The notes under the pieces were generated by a model. It saw only the letters and a list, made by a program, of their open reading frames with translations. It did not search any database and was not told the origin of the DNA. A stretch of DNA of 64,000 nt, taken from contig NC_020291.1 of assembly GCF_000340885.1 (NCBI RefSeq), forward strand, positions 689,001 through 753,000, written 5' to 3'. Position 1 is the stretch's first letter. Each line of letters begins with the position of its first letter. A program made the translations under genes and the position numbers. Positions 1 through 11,124 of this stretch are shown here, piece by piece. The DNA is from Clostridium saccharoperbutylacetonicum N1-4(HMT). Lineage in GTDB: Bacteria > Bacillota > Clostridia > Clostridiales > Clostridiaceae.

Positions 1-1409
1 ATGGTGTTTCAAGAGTTTATGGATTAGACAATTGTATGCAAGGGGAATTATTAGAATTCCCTAATAATGTATATGGGATGGTTTTAAATCTTGAACAAGA
101 TAACGTTGGATGTGTTCTTTTAGGAGATGAAAAAGGAATAAAAGAAGGCGATATAGTTAAAGGAACTGGAAAAGTTGTTGAAGTTCCTGTAGGGGAAGCA
201 ATGATAGGAAGAGTTGTTAATGCTTTAGGAGAACCAATTGATGGCAAAGGCCCTATAACAGCTGCTGAACACAGACCAGTTGAAACACCAGCTGCTAGTA
301 TCATTGACAGAAGCTCAGTTAATCAACCATTACAAACAGGAATTAAGGCTATAGATTCTATGATCCCAATTGGTAGAGGTCAAAGAGAACTTATAATTGG
401 AGATAGACAAACTGGTAAAACAGCTATAGCTATTGATACAATCTTAAACCAAAAGGGAAAAGATGTTATTTGTATATATGTAGCTATTGGTCAAAAACAA
501 TCAACAGTTGCACATCTTGTTAATACTTTCACTGAAAATGGTGCTATGGATTATACTGTAGTTGTAAGTGCTACTGCATCAGAAACAGCTCCACTTCAAT
601 ATATTGCACCATATGCTGGATGTAGTATAGGTGAATATTTCATGCATCAAGGTAAAGATGTATTAATAATTTATGATGATTTATCTAAGCATGCAACTGC
701 CTATAGATCAATGTCATTACTACTTAAGAGACCACCAGGAAGAGAAGCTTATCCAGGGGACGTTTTCTATATCCATTCAAGATTGCTTGAAAGAGCAGCT
801 AAATTGTCTAAGGAATTAGGCGGAGGTTCAATTACAGCACTTCCAATAATAGAAACTCAAGCTGGAGACGTTACTGCGTACATACCAACAAATGTTATTT
901 CTATAACAGACGGACAAATATTCTTAGAATCTGATTTGTTCAATGCAGGTCAAAGACCAGCGGTTAATGCTGGTATCTCGGTATCGAGAGTTGGTGGTAG
1001 TGCACAAATCAAAGCTATGAAGCAAGTAAGTGGTACTCTAAGATTAGACCTTGCACAATACAGAGAATTAGAAGCATTTACTCAATTTGGGTCTGATTTA
1101 GATGCCGATTCTAGCAGAAGACTTGAAAAAGGTAAGAGACTAGTTGAAGTATTAAAGCAAGATCAATATAGTCCACTTGAAGTTGAAGAACAAGTTATGA
1201 TGCTATATGCAGCAGTTAACGACTTCTTATCAGATGTTAAAGTAAGCGATATAAAGAGATTCGAAAAAGAATTCTTAGAATATGCTGATACTCACTATAG
1301 AGAACTAGGAAAATCAATTCTTACAGAAAAAACTTTGAATGATGAAATAAAAGCAAAGTTAGAAGAATCTATAGTTGAGTTCAAAAAGATATTTTTAAAA
1401 GAAGCATAG
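1..1409 (+). CDS. atpA: F-type ATP synthase, F1 subunit alpha (5'-truncated by window)
   Basis: This is the non-catalytic alpha subunit of the F1 headpiece, which alternates with beta around gamma and binds a structural nucleotide. The reading frame is open from base 3, before the first ATG at 36, and reads [19 protein letters not shown], so the true start lies upstream. About 468 codons are visible of a usual ~503. The P-loop GDRQTGKT lies near 400-423 and the alpha signature region ([14 protein letters not shown]) near 957-998. It is followed after 41 bases by atpG in the usual alpha-gamma-beta-epsilon order. The partial-gene call is seen directly; H+ versus Na+ coupling cannot be judged without subunit c. 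Confidence 0.98.
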   Translation, partial: GVSRVYGLDNCMQGELLEFPNNVYGMVLNLEQDNVGCVLLGDEKGIKEGDIVKGTGKVVEVPVGEAMIGRVVNALGEPIDGKGPITAAEHRPVETPAASIIDRSSVNQPLQTGIKAIDSMIPIGRGQRELIIGDRQTGKTAIAIDTILNQKGKDVICIYVAIGQKQSTVAHLVNTFTENGAMDYTVVVSATASETAPLQYIAPYAGCSIGEYFMHQGKDVLIIYDDLSKHATAYRSMSLLLKRPPGREAYPGDVFYIHSRLLERAAKLSKELGGGSITALPIIETQAGDVTAYIPTNVISITDGQIFLESDLFNAGQRPAVNAGISVSRVGGSAQIKAMKQVSGTLRLDLAQYRELEAFTQFGSDLDADSSRRLEKGKRLVEVLKQDQYSPLEVEEQVMMLYAAVNDFLSDVKVSDIKRFEKEFLEYADTHYRELGKSILTEKTLNDEIKAKLEESIVEFKKIFLKEA

Positions 1410-1450
1410 CTTAAACTTTTAAGCTATGCCCTTCTTAGGAGGTGGAAATC

Positions 1451-2305
1451 ATGGGCGCAGCTGGACTTCTTGATATTAAGAAAAGAATTAAGTCAGTTGA
1501 AAGTACAAGAAAAATCACTAATGCAATGGGACTTGTTGCCACTTCTAAGTTAAGAAAAACTAAAAAAGAGTTTGCAGTAAACAGTAAGTTTACTGATATA
1601 ACTGAACCAATTGTAAGAAATCTTGCAACTGCAGCATCTGAAGATGGAAGCAATGTTTATTTTGAAGGAAATGATAGTAAAAATAAATTATATGTTGTAA
1701 TAACTTCGGATTCGGGATTATGCGGTGGGTTTAATAGTAGTGTAGTATCTCAATTAGCACAAGTTATTGGAAAGAATAGAGATACAGCGAAGGTTATTTT
1801 AGTTGGAAGCAAGGGTCTTGGTTATTTAAAGAAAATTAAGGTAGAGCCAATAGAAGAATATGTAGATATTGGAGATGTACCAACAGTAAGCGAAGCAAAA
1901 GTAATATTTGATAAAGCTCTTGAAATGTACTTAAATGGTGAGGTTTCAGAAGTAAATATCGTATATTCTGAATTCGTATCATCAGTTAAGCAGGAAACAA
2001 AATCAGTTAAGATGTTACCTATAGAGAAATCAGAAGGTAATGGTGTAGGATCATTCATTATTGAGCCTAGTGTAGAATTAGTATTAGAAGATACGCTTAA
2101 TATTTATTTAAAAGGAAAAATTAGAGGCATACTTTTAAGTTCAAAATGTAGTGAACAAAGTACAAGAATGACTGCTATGGATGGAGCTACAAAGAATGCT
2201 GATGATTTATTAGATAAGTTAAAGCTTAAATTTAATAGAATTAGACAAGGTGCGATCACACAAGAAATATCTGAAATTGTTGGAGGAGCAGCAGCTCAAA
2301 ATTAG
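1451..2305 (+). CDS. atpG: F-type ATP synthase, F1 subunit gamma
   Basis: Gamma is the central rotating shaft linking the c-ring to the catalytic beta subunits. The 284-residue product has the expected N-terminal helix ([18 protein letters not shown], then RKITNAM) and the conserved C-terminal helix ([19 protein letters not shown]), both of which form the coiled-coil shaft. I start at ATG 1451, not the in-frame GTG at 1442, because AGGAGG (1438-1443) overlaps that GTG and lies 7 bases before ATG 1451. It sits between atpA and atpD, with 15 bases to the latter, so it is cotranscribed. Length and order are standard for Clostridium. Confidence 0.97.
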   Translation: MGAAGLLDIKKRIKSVESTRKITNAMGLVATSKLRKTKKEFAVNSKFTDITEPIVRNLATAASEDGSNVYFEGNDSKNKLYVVITSDSGLCGGFNSSVVSQLAQVIGKNRDTAKVILVGSKGLGYLKKIKVEPIEEYVDIGDVPTVSEAKVIFDKALEMYLNGEVSEVNIVYSEFVSSVKQETKSVKMLPIEKSEGNGVGSFIIEPSVELVLEDTLNIYLKGKIRGILLSSKCSEQSTRMTAMDGATKNADDLLDKLKLKFNRIRQGAITQEISEIVGGAAAQN

Positions 2306-2308
2306 TAA

Positions 2309-3712
<1,404 letters not shown>

Positions 3713-3726
3713 GGGGATGAGCAACT

Positions 3727-4140
3727 ATGGCTAATACCTTTTTACTAAAAATAATAACACCAAGCCGTGAGGTTTATAGTGGAGATGTTGAAAAAATTTC
3801 TTTAAAAAGTGTAGATGGAGGATTTCAAGTATTTGCAAATCATGGAAATATGATAGCTAGTACAATACCATGTATTGCATTTTTTAAAGATGCTAAAGGT
3901 AATGATGAAGAATTATTCATTTCAAAAGCAATAGTACAAATTAATAATAATGAAATGTTAATAAGTAGTGATGCTGCTGAATTTGAAGAAGATATCGATG
4001 AAGTAAGAGCTAAGGAAGCAATGGAAAGAGCTGAAAAAAGACTTAAAGATATTGGAACTTACAATAAGCAAAGAGCTGAATCAGCATTACTTAGAGCAAA
4101 GGAAAGATTAAAATTAAAAAAATCTATTCATCATAGATAA
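3727..4140 (+). CDS. atpC: F-type ATP synthase, F1 subunit epsilon
   Basis: Epsilon binds the gamma shaft and the c-ring and can act as a conformational brake on ATP hydrolysis. The 137 residues comprise an N-terminal beta-sandwich ([20 protein letters not shown]) and two C-terminal helices rich in Ala, Arg, Glu and Lys (about residues 85-135). The start follows GGGGATGAG by a short spacer and lies 14 bases after atpD. It is the last gene of the atp operon; a strong intrinsic terminator begins 39 bases downstream. Confidence 0.96.
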   Translation: MANTFLLKIITPSREVYSGDVEKISLKSVDGGFQVFANHGNMIASTIPCIAFFKDAKGNDEELFISKAIVQINNNEMLISSDAAEFEEDIDEVRAKEAMERAEKRLKDIGTYNKQRAESALLRAKERLKLKKSIHHR

Positions 4141-4178
4141 TATTTTAAGCTTACTAAAGTGTAGTAACTTTTATATAG

Positions 4179-4216
4179 GTGTAAATCTATATAAAAGATT
4201 TACACTTTATTTTTTT
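4179..4216 (+). terminator. Intrinsic terminator of the atp operon
   Basis: A perfect 10-bp stem GTGTAAATCT (4179-4188) / AGATTTACAC (4196-4205) with a 7-base loop is followed by a T-rich tract ending in TTTTTTT (4210-4216). It separates atpC from the ywmB-like gene. Confidence 0.9.
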
Positions 4217-4351
4217 GCAATTTTTTATTCTAGATATTGACAATGTATCACAAAATTTTGAAAATTAAATACTATATAATATACAAATAATAAAGAATAA
4301 AACTTGAAGATATGGCCATAATTAAGAAAGATAAAATAAGGGGGATGTGAC

Positions 4352-4999
4352 ATGAATATAAAAATAAGTGCAGTAATTCTTATATTATTATCTTTTTTTA
4401 ATTTAGGCGCTATTTCAAAAGGTATTAAAGTTGATGAAACTTCATTTAATTCTATTGAACAAAATCTTAGAAATATAAGTAAATTTAATGAAAATGGTGT
4501 AAAGCTTCAATATAAAACTAAAAATGATATAAATAGTGAGAATCTTAGGATAAAAGAATATTTAACTCAGAATATAAGCGGAAATTATAAAGAAATCCAA
4601 AAGGATCAGTTTGAAGTTGATAATAATGATTATAATATTAATGCAAAATCTTGGTATGAGAATCAATATACCTATGTTGAAATCACAATAATAAATAGAA
4701 ATTCAAAGTTATCAACAGTGGATTTGAAAAATATGCTTAGAAAATTAGAAAATAAGAATTTAGAAAGTATGCAGTATTTTATTTATTATGAATGCAAAGG
4801 AATTACAGGAAATAAGGATTCGTTAGATAAATTTATAGATCAAAACAATATTCAGCATGTACAGTTATTAGAAATTAGCAATGGTTATACTGGGACAGGA
4901 TATTTGAAAGATGGAAATAAGGTTAACTTTGCATTAACTCGATATAATACTGGTTCACATATAATAATTGGTACACCAATAATATTTACAACATACTAA
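4352..4999 (+). CDS. ywmB: YwmB-like exported protein between atpC and murA
   Basis: This 215-residue protein starts with a hydrophobic signal-like segment (residues 4-20, ISAVILILLSFFNLGAISK) and then a soluble mixed alpha/beta region. It has no catalytic motif that I recognise. The name rests mainly on position: in Bacillus and Clostridium the YwmB family (called TATA-box-binding-like for its fold) lies between atpC and murA, just before spoIID. The RBS GGGGG at 4341-4345 supports ATG 4352. Its function is unknown; export is inferred from the N-terminus. The family call is likely but less certain than those of its neighbours. Confidence 0.7.
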   Translation: MNIKISAVILILLSFFNLGAISKGIKVDETSFNSIEQNLRNISKFNENGVKLQYKTKNDINSENLRIKEYLTQNISGNYKEIQKDQFEVDNNDYNINAKSWYENQYTYVEITIINRNSKLSTVDLKNMLRKLENKNLESMQYFIYYECKGITGNKDSLDKFIDQNNIQHVQLLEISNGYTGTGYLKDGNKVNFALTRYNTGSHIIIGTPIIFTTY

Positions 5000-5105
5000 A
5001 GCATATTGAAAAATTTATTTAATTGACTATAAATTTTGTTTTATAATGCATAATTAAAGTTTGATTTATTTTTCGAATGCTTAACAATTTATTATGGAGG
5101 ATAAT

Positions 5106-6368
5106 ATGGAGAAAATAGTGGTTAAGGGTGTAAAACAGCTTAAAGGTGAAGTTGATATAAGTTCAGCAAAAAACTCGATTTTACCAATAATAGCAGCAAC
5201 TATATTATGTCCAGAACCAATAATTATAGAAAATGCACCAAGATTAGAAGATGTAGAAGTTATATGTAGATTATTAAGTGAACTAAATTGTGATGTTGAT
5301 ATTTCCGATATTAGTAATAAATTAATAATAGATACAAAAAACATGGTAGAGATGGATGCAAATGAAGAATTAATGAGAAAAATGAGAGCGTCATTTTTAA
5401 TTATGGGTCCTATGCTTGCTAGGTTTGGTTATTGCAAATTATCTTTACCAGGTGGTTGTAATATAGGCAGTAGGCCAATAGATTTACATCTTAAAGGATT
5501 TAAACTTCTTGGAGCTGAGGTTAAAACAGATCACGGATTTGTAGAAGTAAAAGCAAAAAAAATGGTGGGAAGTAGAATATATTTAGATTTTCCTTCAGTT
5601 GGTGCAACAGAAAATATTATTATGGCATCAATTTTTATTGATGGAGTAACTATAATAGAAAATGCAGCTGAAGAACCTGAGATATGGGATTTAGCTCAAT
5701 TTTTAAACAAGATGGGTGCAAAAATAGAAGGGGCAGGATTTGGAAAAATAACAATTACAGGAGTAAGGAGTTTAAAAGGAACTGTGTATACTCCAATATA
5801 TGATAGGATAGAAGCTGGGACATTTATGATAGCAGCAGCCATTACAAATAGTAAAATAAAGATAAATGGGATAAATGAAGAACATTTAAGACCTATAATA
5901 GAAAAATTAAAAGAATGTGGAGTAAATTTTAGTGATTATAAAAATAATTCTATAATAGTAGATGGAACAGGTACTAAAAACCCTGTTGATATAAAAACAC
6001 TTCCATATCCAGGCTTTCCTACAGATATGCAGGCTCAGATGATGAGTTTATTATCTGTAGTTAAAGGTGTTAGTGTCATTACAGAAACGGTTTTTGAAAA
6101 TAGATTTATGCATGTTGCTGAATTATTAAGAATGGGCGCTAATATAAAAATTGATGGAAGAACTGCCATAATTGAAGGAATAGAAAAATTAACTGGATGT
6201 GAAGTTAAAGCAACAGATTTAAGAGCTGGAGCAGCAATGATCTTAAGTGGATTATCAGCAGAAGGACAAACTGAAATAAGTGATATTTATCATATTGACA
6301 GAGGATATGTTAATATTGAAGAAAAATTTAGAAGATTAGGTGCAGAAATATATAGAGTGACTGTCTAG
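5106..6368 (+). CDS. murA: UDP-N-acetylglucosamine 1-carboxyvinyltransferase
   Basis: MurA transfers enolpyruvate from PEP to UDP-GlcNAc, the first committed step of peptidoglycan synthesis, in the cytoplasm. The 420-residue product has the N-terminal KNSILPIIAATIL block and the catalytic-loop cysteine in LPGGCNIGSRPIDLHLKGF at residue 118; this is the residue alkylated by fosfomycin, so the form should be sensitive. The C-terminal GYVNIEEKFRRLGAEI is typical. I start at ATG 5106 because the in-frame ATG at 5094 overlaps the ribosome binding site TGGAGG (5095-5100). It lies upstream of spoIID as in other Firmicutes. Confidence 0.97.
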   Translation: MEKIVVKGVKQLKGEVDISSAKNSILPIIAATILCPEPIIIENAPRLEDVEVICRLLSELNCDVDISDISNKLIIDTKNMVEMDANEELMRKMRASFLIMGPMLARFGYCKLSLPGGCNIGSRPIDLHLKGFKLLGAEVKTDHGFVEVKAKKMVGSRIYLDFPSVGATENIIMASIFIDGVTIIENAAEEPEIWDLAQFLNKMGAKIEGAGFGKITITGVRSLKGTVYTPIYDRIEAGTFMIAAAITNSKIKINGINEEHLRPIIEKLKECGVNFSDYKNNSIIVDGTGTKNPVDIKTLPYPGFPTDMQAQMMSLLSVVKGVSVITETVFENRFMHVAELLRMGANIKIDGRTAIIEGIEKLTGCEVKATDLRAGAAMILSGLSAEGQTEISDIYHIDRGYVNIEEKFRRLGAEIYRVTV

Positions 6369-6527
6369 GGCATGTTGTATCTCATGATGTGATTGTAAAA
6401 CATTATGAGATATTTTTTGTTATAAAAGGGGGGTAGTTGTTTATATGTGAAGAAAAGTTGAGTTACATAATTATCATAAATAATAATTCTAAAACATATA
6501 ATAACGTAGGTTTAGGGAGGGGAATTA

Positions 6528-7592
6528 ATGAGAATAATCAATATAAAAAACAGGAATATACAAATAAGCAATAACATATATACAATTGCTATTATGACCT
6601 TGGCGATTTTATTGACATTAATAGTATTACCAATAATATTTTTAGGATTAGGGAAGAGTAGCATTAATGCATTTAATACTGGAAATGGAGATGTAGATGT
6701 AGTTAAAGGGGGAGGAATAACATTTCCTACAAATGGGAAAGTGAAGTTATATCGTAAGGAAGAAAACAAAGTGGAAGAATTAGATTTAGAAGAATACATT
6801 ATTGGAGTGGTAGCAAGTGAAGTTCCTGCAAATTTTAGTGAGGAAGCGCTAAAAGCCCAAGCTGTTGCAGCAAGAACATTTTATATGAGTAAGCGGGTGA
6901 ATCCGTGTAAAGATGCAAAAAGTCATGAAGCGGAAGTTTGTGATACAAATAACTGTCAAGTATATATGAGTAAGGAAGAGAGGCTAAGTAAATGGAGTAG
7001 TAAGGATGGAGAAGATAATTGGAGTAAAATAAAAAAAGCAGTTTATGATACAAAAGGGCAGATTCTCACCTATGATGGAAGTGTGCTAGAATATCCTCAA
7101 TTTTTTGCAACAAGTTCTGGAAAAACTGAAGATGCAAAAGATGTATTTTCAATTGATGTACCATATTTGAAGTCTGAGGAAAGTAAAGGGGAAGAAAATG
7201 CACCTAAATTTAAAACTAATACAGAAATTCCTATAAGTGAATTTATAAATAAAATCAATGCAAAATATCCAGAGGCAAATGTTAAAGCAGATAATTTGCC
7301 TTCACAAATCAAGATAGACAGCCATACAGACGGTGGAAGTGTAAAAATAATAAGAATAGGAAAAGAATCTATTAAGGGAACTCAATTTAGAGAGCTGTTT
7401 AATTTAAATTCAAGTAATTTTACTTTAGAATTTAATAAGGATTCAATAAAAATAAATTGCACGGGCTATGGACATGGTGTTGGAATGAGTCAATGGGGTG
7501 CAAATGCTATGGCTAAGAATGGCGATACATATGATAATATTCTTAAGCATTATTATAATGGAGTTAAGATTGCAGAAATTATATATACTTAG
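6528..7592 (+). CDS. spoIID: Stage II sporulation protein D, peptidoglycan lytic transglycosylase
   Basis: SpoIID is a mother-cell membrane-anchored lytic transglycosylase that works with SpoIIP and SpoIIM to degrade septal peptidoglycan during engulfment. The 354 residues show one N-terminal transmembrane helix (about 18-42) and the SpoIID signature SEVPANFSEEALKAQAVAAR with RTFY directly after, near residues 91-114. The C-terminal GYGHGVGMSQWGANAMAKNG block is typical of the family. The RBS GGGAGGGG lies 7 bases before ATG 6528. A sigma-E promoter is expected from family knowledge, but I could not identify one confidently. A terminator follows. Confidence 0.96.
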   Translation: MRIINIKNRNIQISNNIYTIAIMTLAILLTLIVLPIIFLGLGKSSINAFNTGNGDVDVVKGGGITFPTNGKVKLYRKEENKVEELDLEEYIIGVVASEVPANFSEEALKAQAVAARTFYMSKRVNPCKDAKSHEAEVCDTNNCQVYMSKEERLSKWSSKDGEDNWSKIKKAVYDTKGQILTYDGSVLEYPQFFATSSGKTEDAKDVFSIDVPYLKSEESKGEENAPKFKTNTEIPISEFINKINAKYPEANVKADNLPSQIKIDSHTDGGSVKIIRIGKESIKGTQFRELFNLNSSNFTLEFNKDSIKINCTGYGHGVGMSQWGANAMAKNGDTYDNILKHYYNGVKIAEIIYT

Positions 7593-7595
7593 TTG

Positions 7596-7646
7596 AAAAA
7601 TACTTGTTTTTTAATAGTTTATGACTATGTAAGACAAGTATTTTTT
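7596..7646 (+). terminator. Intrinsic terminator after spoIID
   Basis: AAAAATACTTGT (7596-7607) pairs with ACAAGTATTTTT (7634-7645), closing a 26-base loop region, and the 3' arm merges into TTTTTT. Confidence 0.8.
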
Positions 7647-7813
7647 GTGTTTATTTTTTTGTTTGTAATTTTTAAAAGTGGGCATACTTTAAAATGACTT
7701 ATGTAAAGAAGATTGAATAGAAAATAGTTTAAAACAAAAAATGTGGAATAAAAAAATAAAATTATGTATTAATTTTCAAAAAAAGGGAACTATATCAATA
7801 GGAGGTGTTCACT

Positions 7814-8548
7814 TTGAACAAAAATTTAAAAGAAAAATTTAAAAATTTATTTAGGAAGGAGGGATTTTATATCGCTTTATTCCTCTGCCTTTGCGTAATA
7901 GTGACTGTGGGTACAGTTTCGTATAAAATGCTTAATAATAAGCAGGAAGTAAATAAAACAGACGCAGATGATAGAGGCAAAGAGTTAACATTAAATACTA
8001 ATGATAAACCAGCAAATCAAATTCAAAATGCTGAGAGAGCTCAAAATGATGAGAAAGTAAATAGTGATACTGTTAATAAAACAAAAACTGAAAAATCAGC
8101 TACAGTAACTACAACTAATAAAGTGAATTTTTCAAATCCATTAAATGGTATTGAAAGTAGAAAATATACTTATCCTTCACCAGTAAAAATGGAAGAAGGA
8201 ATTTTTAGAACTATTAGAGGGGTAAATTTAGAAGCTAAAATAGGGACCGAAGTTAAAGCAGCAGCAGATGGAGTAGTAGAACTTGCTGAGAACTCAGGTG
8301 TTGAAGAAGGCGTAGTCATAGAAATTAAACATGCAAATGGATTAAGAACAAGATATGGAAATCTTGATGCAGATGTATCAGTAAAAAAAGGTGATAAGGT
8401 TAAAGCCAATCAAGTTATTGCAAAGGTAGGAGAAACAGCTAAGGTATTTAGTAAAGATGCCTTTGGTGAATTTTTAAATTTGCAAGTGATTGATGCCAAT
8501 GGAGAGCAAGTTAATCCAGAAAAATATTTTAACTTAAAAACTAAATAA
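7814..8548 (+). CDS. spoIIQ: SpoIIQ-like M23-fold protein with zinc ligands lost
   Basis: SpoIIQ is a forespore membrane protein that pairs with SpoIIIAH across the septum during engulfment. The 244-residue product has one N-terminal membrane helix (about residues 17-36), a Lys/Asn/Thr-rich linker and an M23 (LytM) fold domain from about residue 112. Where active M23 peptidases have HxxxD and HxH, this protein reads IRGVN and FLN, so all four metal-ligand or catalytic positions are replaced; I infer a structural rather than hydrolytic role. I start at TTG 7814, 8 bases after GGAGG (7801-7805), since the upstream GTG overlaps that site. Position after spoIID and before spoIIID supports the name. 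Confidence 0.85.
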   Translation: MNKNLKEKFKNLFRKEGFYIALFLCLCVIVTVGTVSYKMLNNKQEVNKTDADDRGKELTLNTNDKPANQIQNAERAQNDEKVNSDTVNKTKTEKSATVTTTNKVNFSNPLNGIESRKYTYPSPVKMEEGIFRTIRGVNLEAKIGTEVKAAADGVVELAENSGVEEGVVIEIKHANGLRTRYGNLDADVSVKKGDKVKANQVIAKVGETAKVFSKDAFGEFLNLQVIDANGEQVNPEKYFNLKTK

Positions 8549-8566
8549 CAATATAAGAAGATTATA

Positions 8567-8601
8567 TTAGTCATTCATCCTGTTAAATGGTGAATGGCTA
8601 A
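8567..8601 (+). other. Hairpin between spoIIQ and spoIIID
   Basis: TTAGTCATTCA (8567-8577) pairs with TGAATGGCTAA (8591-8601), with one G-T wobble, around a 13-base loop. There is no T tract after it, so it may be a weak terminator, a processing site or an mRNA-stabilising hairpin. Confidence 0.5.
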
Positions 8602-8651
8602 TAGAAAGAAAAATTGTAATTTATAAATTATTAAATCAAGGAAGTGGTATT

Positions 8652-8906
8652 TTGAAAGATTATATTGAAGAAAGGGTTCTAGATGTTGCAAAATATATTA
8701 TAGATTCAAAAGCTACAATAAGAAAAACTGCAAAGGTTTTTGGTGTTAGTAAAAGCACAATTCACAAAGATATGACAGAAAGGCTTTTGAAAATAAATCC
8801 TGAAATTGCTCAAGAAACTCACTCGATATTAGAATTGAACAAGTCAGAAAGGCACATTAGAGGTGGAAAAGCTACCCAAATGAAATATAAAATTATTGAA
8901 TCTTAG
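8652..8906 (+). CDS. spoIIID: Mother-cell transcriptional regulator SpoIIID
   Basis: SpoIIID is a small DNA-binding protein that tunes the sigma-E and sigma-K regulons in the mother cell. The 84-residue product carries the characteristic helix-turn-helix TIRKTAKVFGVSKSTIHKD (about residues 20-38) and the basic C-terminal region. The start is TTG at 8652, preceded by AAGGAAGTGG; no ATG is available nearby. The gene lies between spoIIQ and mbl, as in Bacillus and other clostridia. Confidence 0.96.
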   Translation: MKDYIEERVLDVAKYIIDSKATIRKTAKVFGVSKSTIHKDMTERLLKINPEIAQETHSILELNKSERHIRGGKATQMKYKIIES

Positions 8907-8986
8907 TGAAAATAAGTCTATAATATAATATTAGTAGAATTATGTAATCATAGGTATTAATATGTATTATAGGAGTGAAAAAAATA

Positions 8987-10021
8987 ATGGGTTTTTGGAG
9001 AACAGGGATAGACTTAGCTATTGATTTAGGAACAGCAACAGTATTGGTCTATGTGAAGGGAAAAGGAGTTATACTAAAGGAACCATCAGTTGTAGCCATA
9101 AACAAAAATAATAATAAATTGTTGGCTATAGGTGAAGAAGCAAGAAAAATGATAGGAAGAACTCCAGGAAATATCGTTGCAGTTAGACCACTGAGAGAAG
9201 GAGTTATTTCTGACTATGATATAACTCAAAAAATGTTGAAAGAATTTATTAAAAAAGCATGTGGAAAGAGAAATGTTAGAGCACCAAAGGTTATTGTATG
9301 TGTACCATCTCAAGCTACAGAAGTAGAAAAGAGGGCTGTTATTGATGCCGCTATGAATTCAGGTGCTAAAACGGTTCGTTTAATAGAAGAACCGCTTGCA
9401 GCTGCTATTGGGGCTGGTTTAGATATAACAAAGCCAAGTGGATGTATGGTAGTTGATATTGGAGGAGGGACTTCTGATATTGCTGTCATTTCTTTAGGTG
9501 GAGTTGTAGAAAGAGATTCAATAAAAGTTGGTGGAGACAAATTTGATGATGCTATAATTAAATATGTTAGAAATGAATACAAGCTAATGATTGGAGAAAA
9601 AACGGCTGAAGATTTAAAAATAAATATTGGATCAGCATTTAAAAATTCTAGAAGTTTAACTTGTATGATGAAGGGAAGAAATCTTGTTACAGGATTACCA
9701 GATGAAGTGGAAATTACTACAGAAGAAGTAAGAAATGCTATAAAGGAACCTGTAGAAGCAATTGTTGACACAGTAAAAAGAGTATTAGAAAGAACACCAC
9801 CTGAGTTAGCTTCAGATATAATTGAAAGAGGAATAGTAATGACAGGTGGAGGAGCATTAATACATGGTTTGGATAAGCTTATAGAGTTTAAAACAGGAGT
9901 AACTGCAATTGTTGCTGAAAATACTGTTGAATGTGTTGTTAATGGAACCGGTGAAGTACTTAATTATCTAGACAAGTTAGATAATGAAGTGAATGCTCAA
10001 CAAATTGTTCTTGTAGAATAA
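8987..10021 (+). CDS. mbl: MreB/Mbl-family actin-like rod-shape protein
   Basis: This is a bacterial actin homologue that forms membrane-associated filaments and directs lateral wall synthesis. The 344-residue product has phosphate-1 motif DLAIDLGTATVLVYVKGKG, phosphate-2 VVDIGGGTSDIAVISLGG and the adenosine motif GIVMTGGGALIHGLDKL, in actin-fold order. The neighbour spoIIID is diagnostic of mbl in Bacillus; the product could equally be labelled mreB. I prefer ATG 8987 over GTG 8975, which abuts the AGGAG at 8970-8974, although the 12-base spacing is long and GTG 8975 cannot be excluded. A convergent terminator separates it from yyaC. Confidence 0.93.
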   Translation: MGFWRTGIDLAIDLGTATVLVYVKGKGVILKEPSVVAINKNNNKLLAIGEEARKMIGRTPGNIVAVRPLREGVISDYDITQKMLKEFIKKACGKRNVRAPKVIVCVPSQATEVEKRAVIDAAMNSGAKTVRLIEEPLAAAIGAGLDITKPSGCMVVDIGGGTSDIAVISLGGVVERDSIKVGGDKFDDAIIKYVRNEYKLMIGEKTAEDLKINIGSAFKNSRSLTCMMKGRNLVTGLPDEVEITTEEVRNAIKEPVEAIVDTVKRVLERTPPELASDIIERGIVMTGGGALIHGLDKLIEFKTGVTAIVAENTVECVVNGTGEVLNYLDKLDNEVNAQQIVLVE

Positions 10022-10031
10022 TGAAGGAATA

Positions 10032-10075
10032 AATAACAGTCCAAAATTTATTTTAGACTGTTATTTATTTTTTAA
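10032..10075. terminator. Bidirectional terminator between mbl and yyaC
   Basis: A 10-bp perfect stem AATAACAGTC (10032-10041) / GACTGTTATT (10056-10065) is followed by ATTTTTT. The two flanking genes are convergent, so it can serve both. Confidence 0.85.
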
Positions 10076-10077
10076 TC

Positions 10078-10614
10078 TTAAAGCATTGGAAATTGTTCGT
10101 GATTTAAAGCATAGGCTTCTATAAATAACCTAGATATTATCTTGGCCATATTCATAATAAAGGATAGTCTTATACTGCGTGAAAAGAAGAATTCAGAATT
10201 ATCACTTGAGTCAACGATTCCAATAACAGATGCTATACCAACGTCAGGAAGCTCTTTCCCTACTCCTTTTCCAGGATGTATGGCATAATCTCTTATTCGA
10301 ATTTGCCCAATATCATCTTCATCTCCTAAACAAGCATCAATTCCAATTATGGAGGCATTTGGATGTTTTACACGTATCTCGTCTAAACGTTCATCTATAT
10401 TTAAAGCGTGAATTGGAGCTGATAAAGTACCGTAAACAGGGAGAGGAAAAAAGTTTTCGGTTAAAATAGATCCAACTAAAGGACCTAAACAATCTCCAAT
10501 GCATTTGTCAGTACCTATACAAACTATTACAGTATTTTCTGAAAGAAAATTTTTGATTTTTAGAGTTAAATTATGATGAAACTCAAAAGTATAATTAATG
10601 TCTGGCTTTAGCAT
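10078..10614 (-). CDS. yyaC: Spore protease-like protein YyaC (DUF1256)
   Basis: This 178-residue protein matches the YyaC/DUF1256 family, sporulation-associated proteins with the fold of the GPR spore protease. Visible family motifs are VIVCIGTDKCIGDCLGPLVG near residues 29-48 and SIIGIDACLGDEDDIGQIRI near residues 88-107. The RBS AAAGGGGGAT lies just upstream of the start at 10614 (bases 10623-10632 on the minus strand). It is convergent with mbl. The precise substrate is not established; the sporulation role is family knowledge. Confidence 0.9.
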   Translation of the reverse strand: MLKPDINYTFEFHHNLTLKIKNFLSENTVIVCIGTDKCIGDCLGPLVGSILTENFFPLPVYGTLSAPIHALNIDERLDEIRVKHPNASIIGIDACLGDEDDIGQIRIRDYAIHPGKGVGKELPDVGIASVIGIVDSSDNSEFFFSRSIRLSFIMNMAKIISRLFIEAYALNHEQFPML

Positions 10615-10716
10615 AAAGGATATATCCCCCTTTCACAATATATATATATGTGAACTAAGAAGAAGATAGTATAAAAAAATAAATTATGGGAATAAATACT
10701 ATAAAAGGAGATTTGT

Positions 10717-11124
10717 ATGAAAAGAATTTTTGTGTATTTTATTCTAATTTTAACAATAATAATTAATATATATTTATTATTGTATTGGAATCCTGGGAAA
10801 TTAAATAATGATAAGGGAGATTACAGCAAGGAAGTATTATCTTTTACAAAAAGTCCATATAAAGTTGATAAAAGTACAATGTTGGAGAAACTATCATCAG
10901 ATGATAAGAAGGATATAGAAAAGATCATAAAAAAGTTGTCTGCATTTGATGTTGAAACAATAAGAGAATATTTTAATGATGCAAATGAACAGGAAGGAAT
11001 AGTAAATATATTTAAACTTTTAAAAAAGAGATTATTGATAGAAGATTATAAAAAGATAGAAGAGATAAGTTCTAAGTATATAGATATTGATAATATAAAT
11101 AAAATAATTAAAAAGAAAAAATAA
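10717..11124 (+). CDS. Small N-terminally anchored protein, function unknown
   Basis: This 135-residue protein begins with a hydrophobic anchor (residues 4-24, mostly Ile, Leu and Tyr) and continues as a highly charged, Lys/Asp/Glu-rich, probably helical domain ending in a lysine cluster. I recognise no domain. The RBS AAAAGGAG precedes ATG 10717. Its position between yyaC and the tRNA array, on the opposite strand to yyaC, suggests an independent promoter in the 102-base divergent gap. A membrane-tethered protein facing outside is an inference from the N-terminus. Confidence 0.65.
   Translation: MKRIFVYFILILTIIINIYLLLYWNPGKLNNDKGDYSKEVLSFTKSPYKVDKSTMLEKLSSDDKKDIEKIIKKLSAFDVETIREYFNDANEQEGIVNIFKLLKKRLLIEDYKKIEEISSKYIDIDNINKIIKKKK

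Noticed and set aside
4237..4280. TTGACA and TATAAT upstream of the ywmB-like gene
   Set aside because: The boxes are 32 bases apart, far too wide for one promoter.
5023..5047. TTGACT and TATAAT upstream of murA
   Set aside because: The spacer is only 13 bases; either box may belong to another promoter, but not as a pair.
9310..9771. 153-codon minus-strand frame within mbl
   Set aside because: It is the antisense shadow of a conserved actin-like gene, Ser/Pro/Ile-rich, with no RBS; mbl motifs account for the region.
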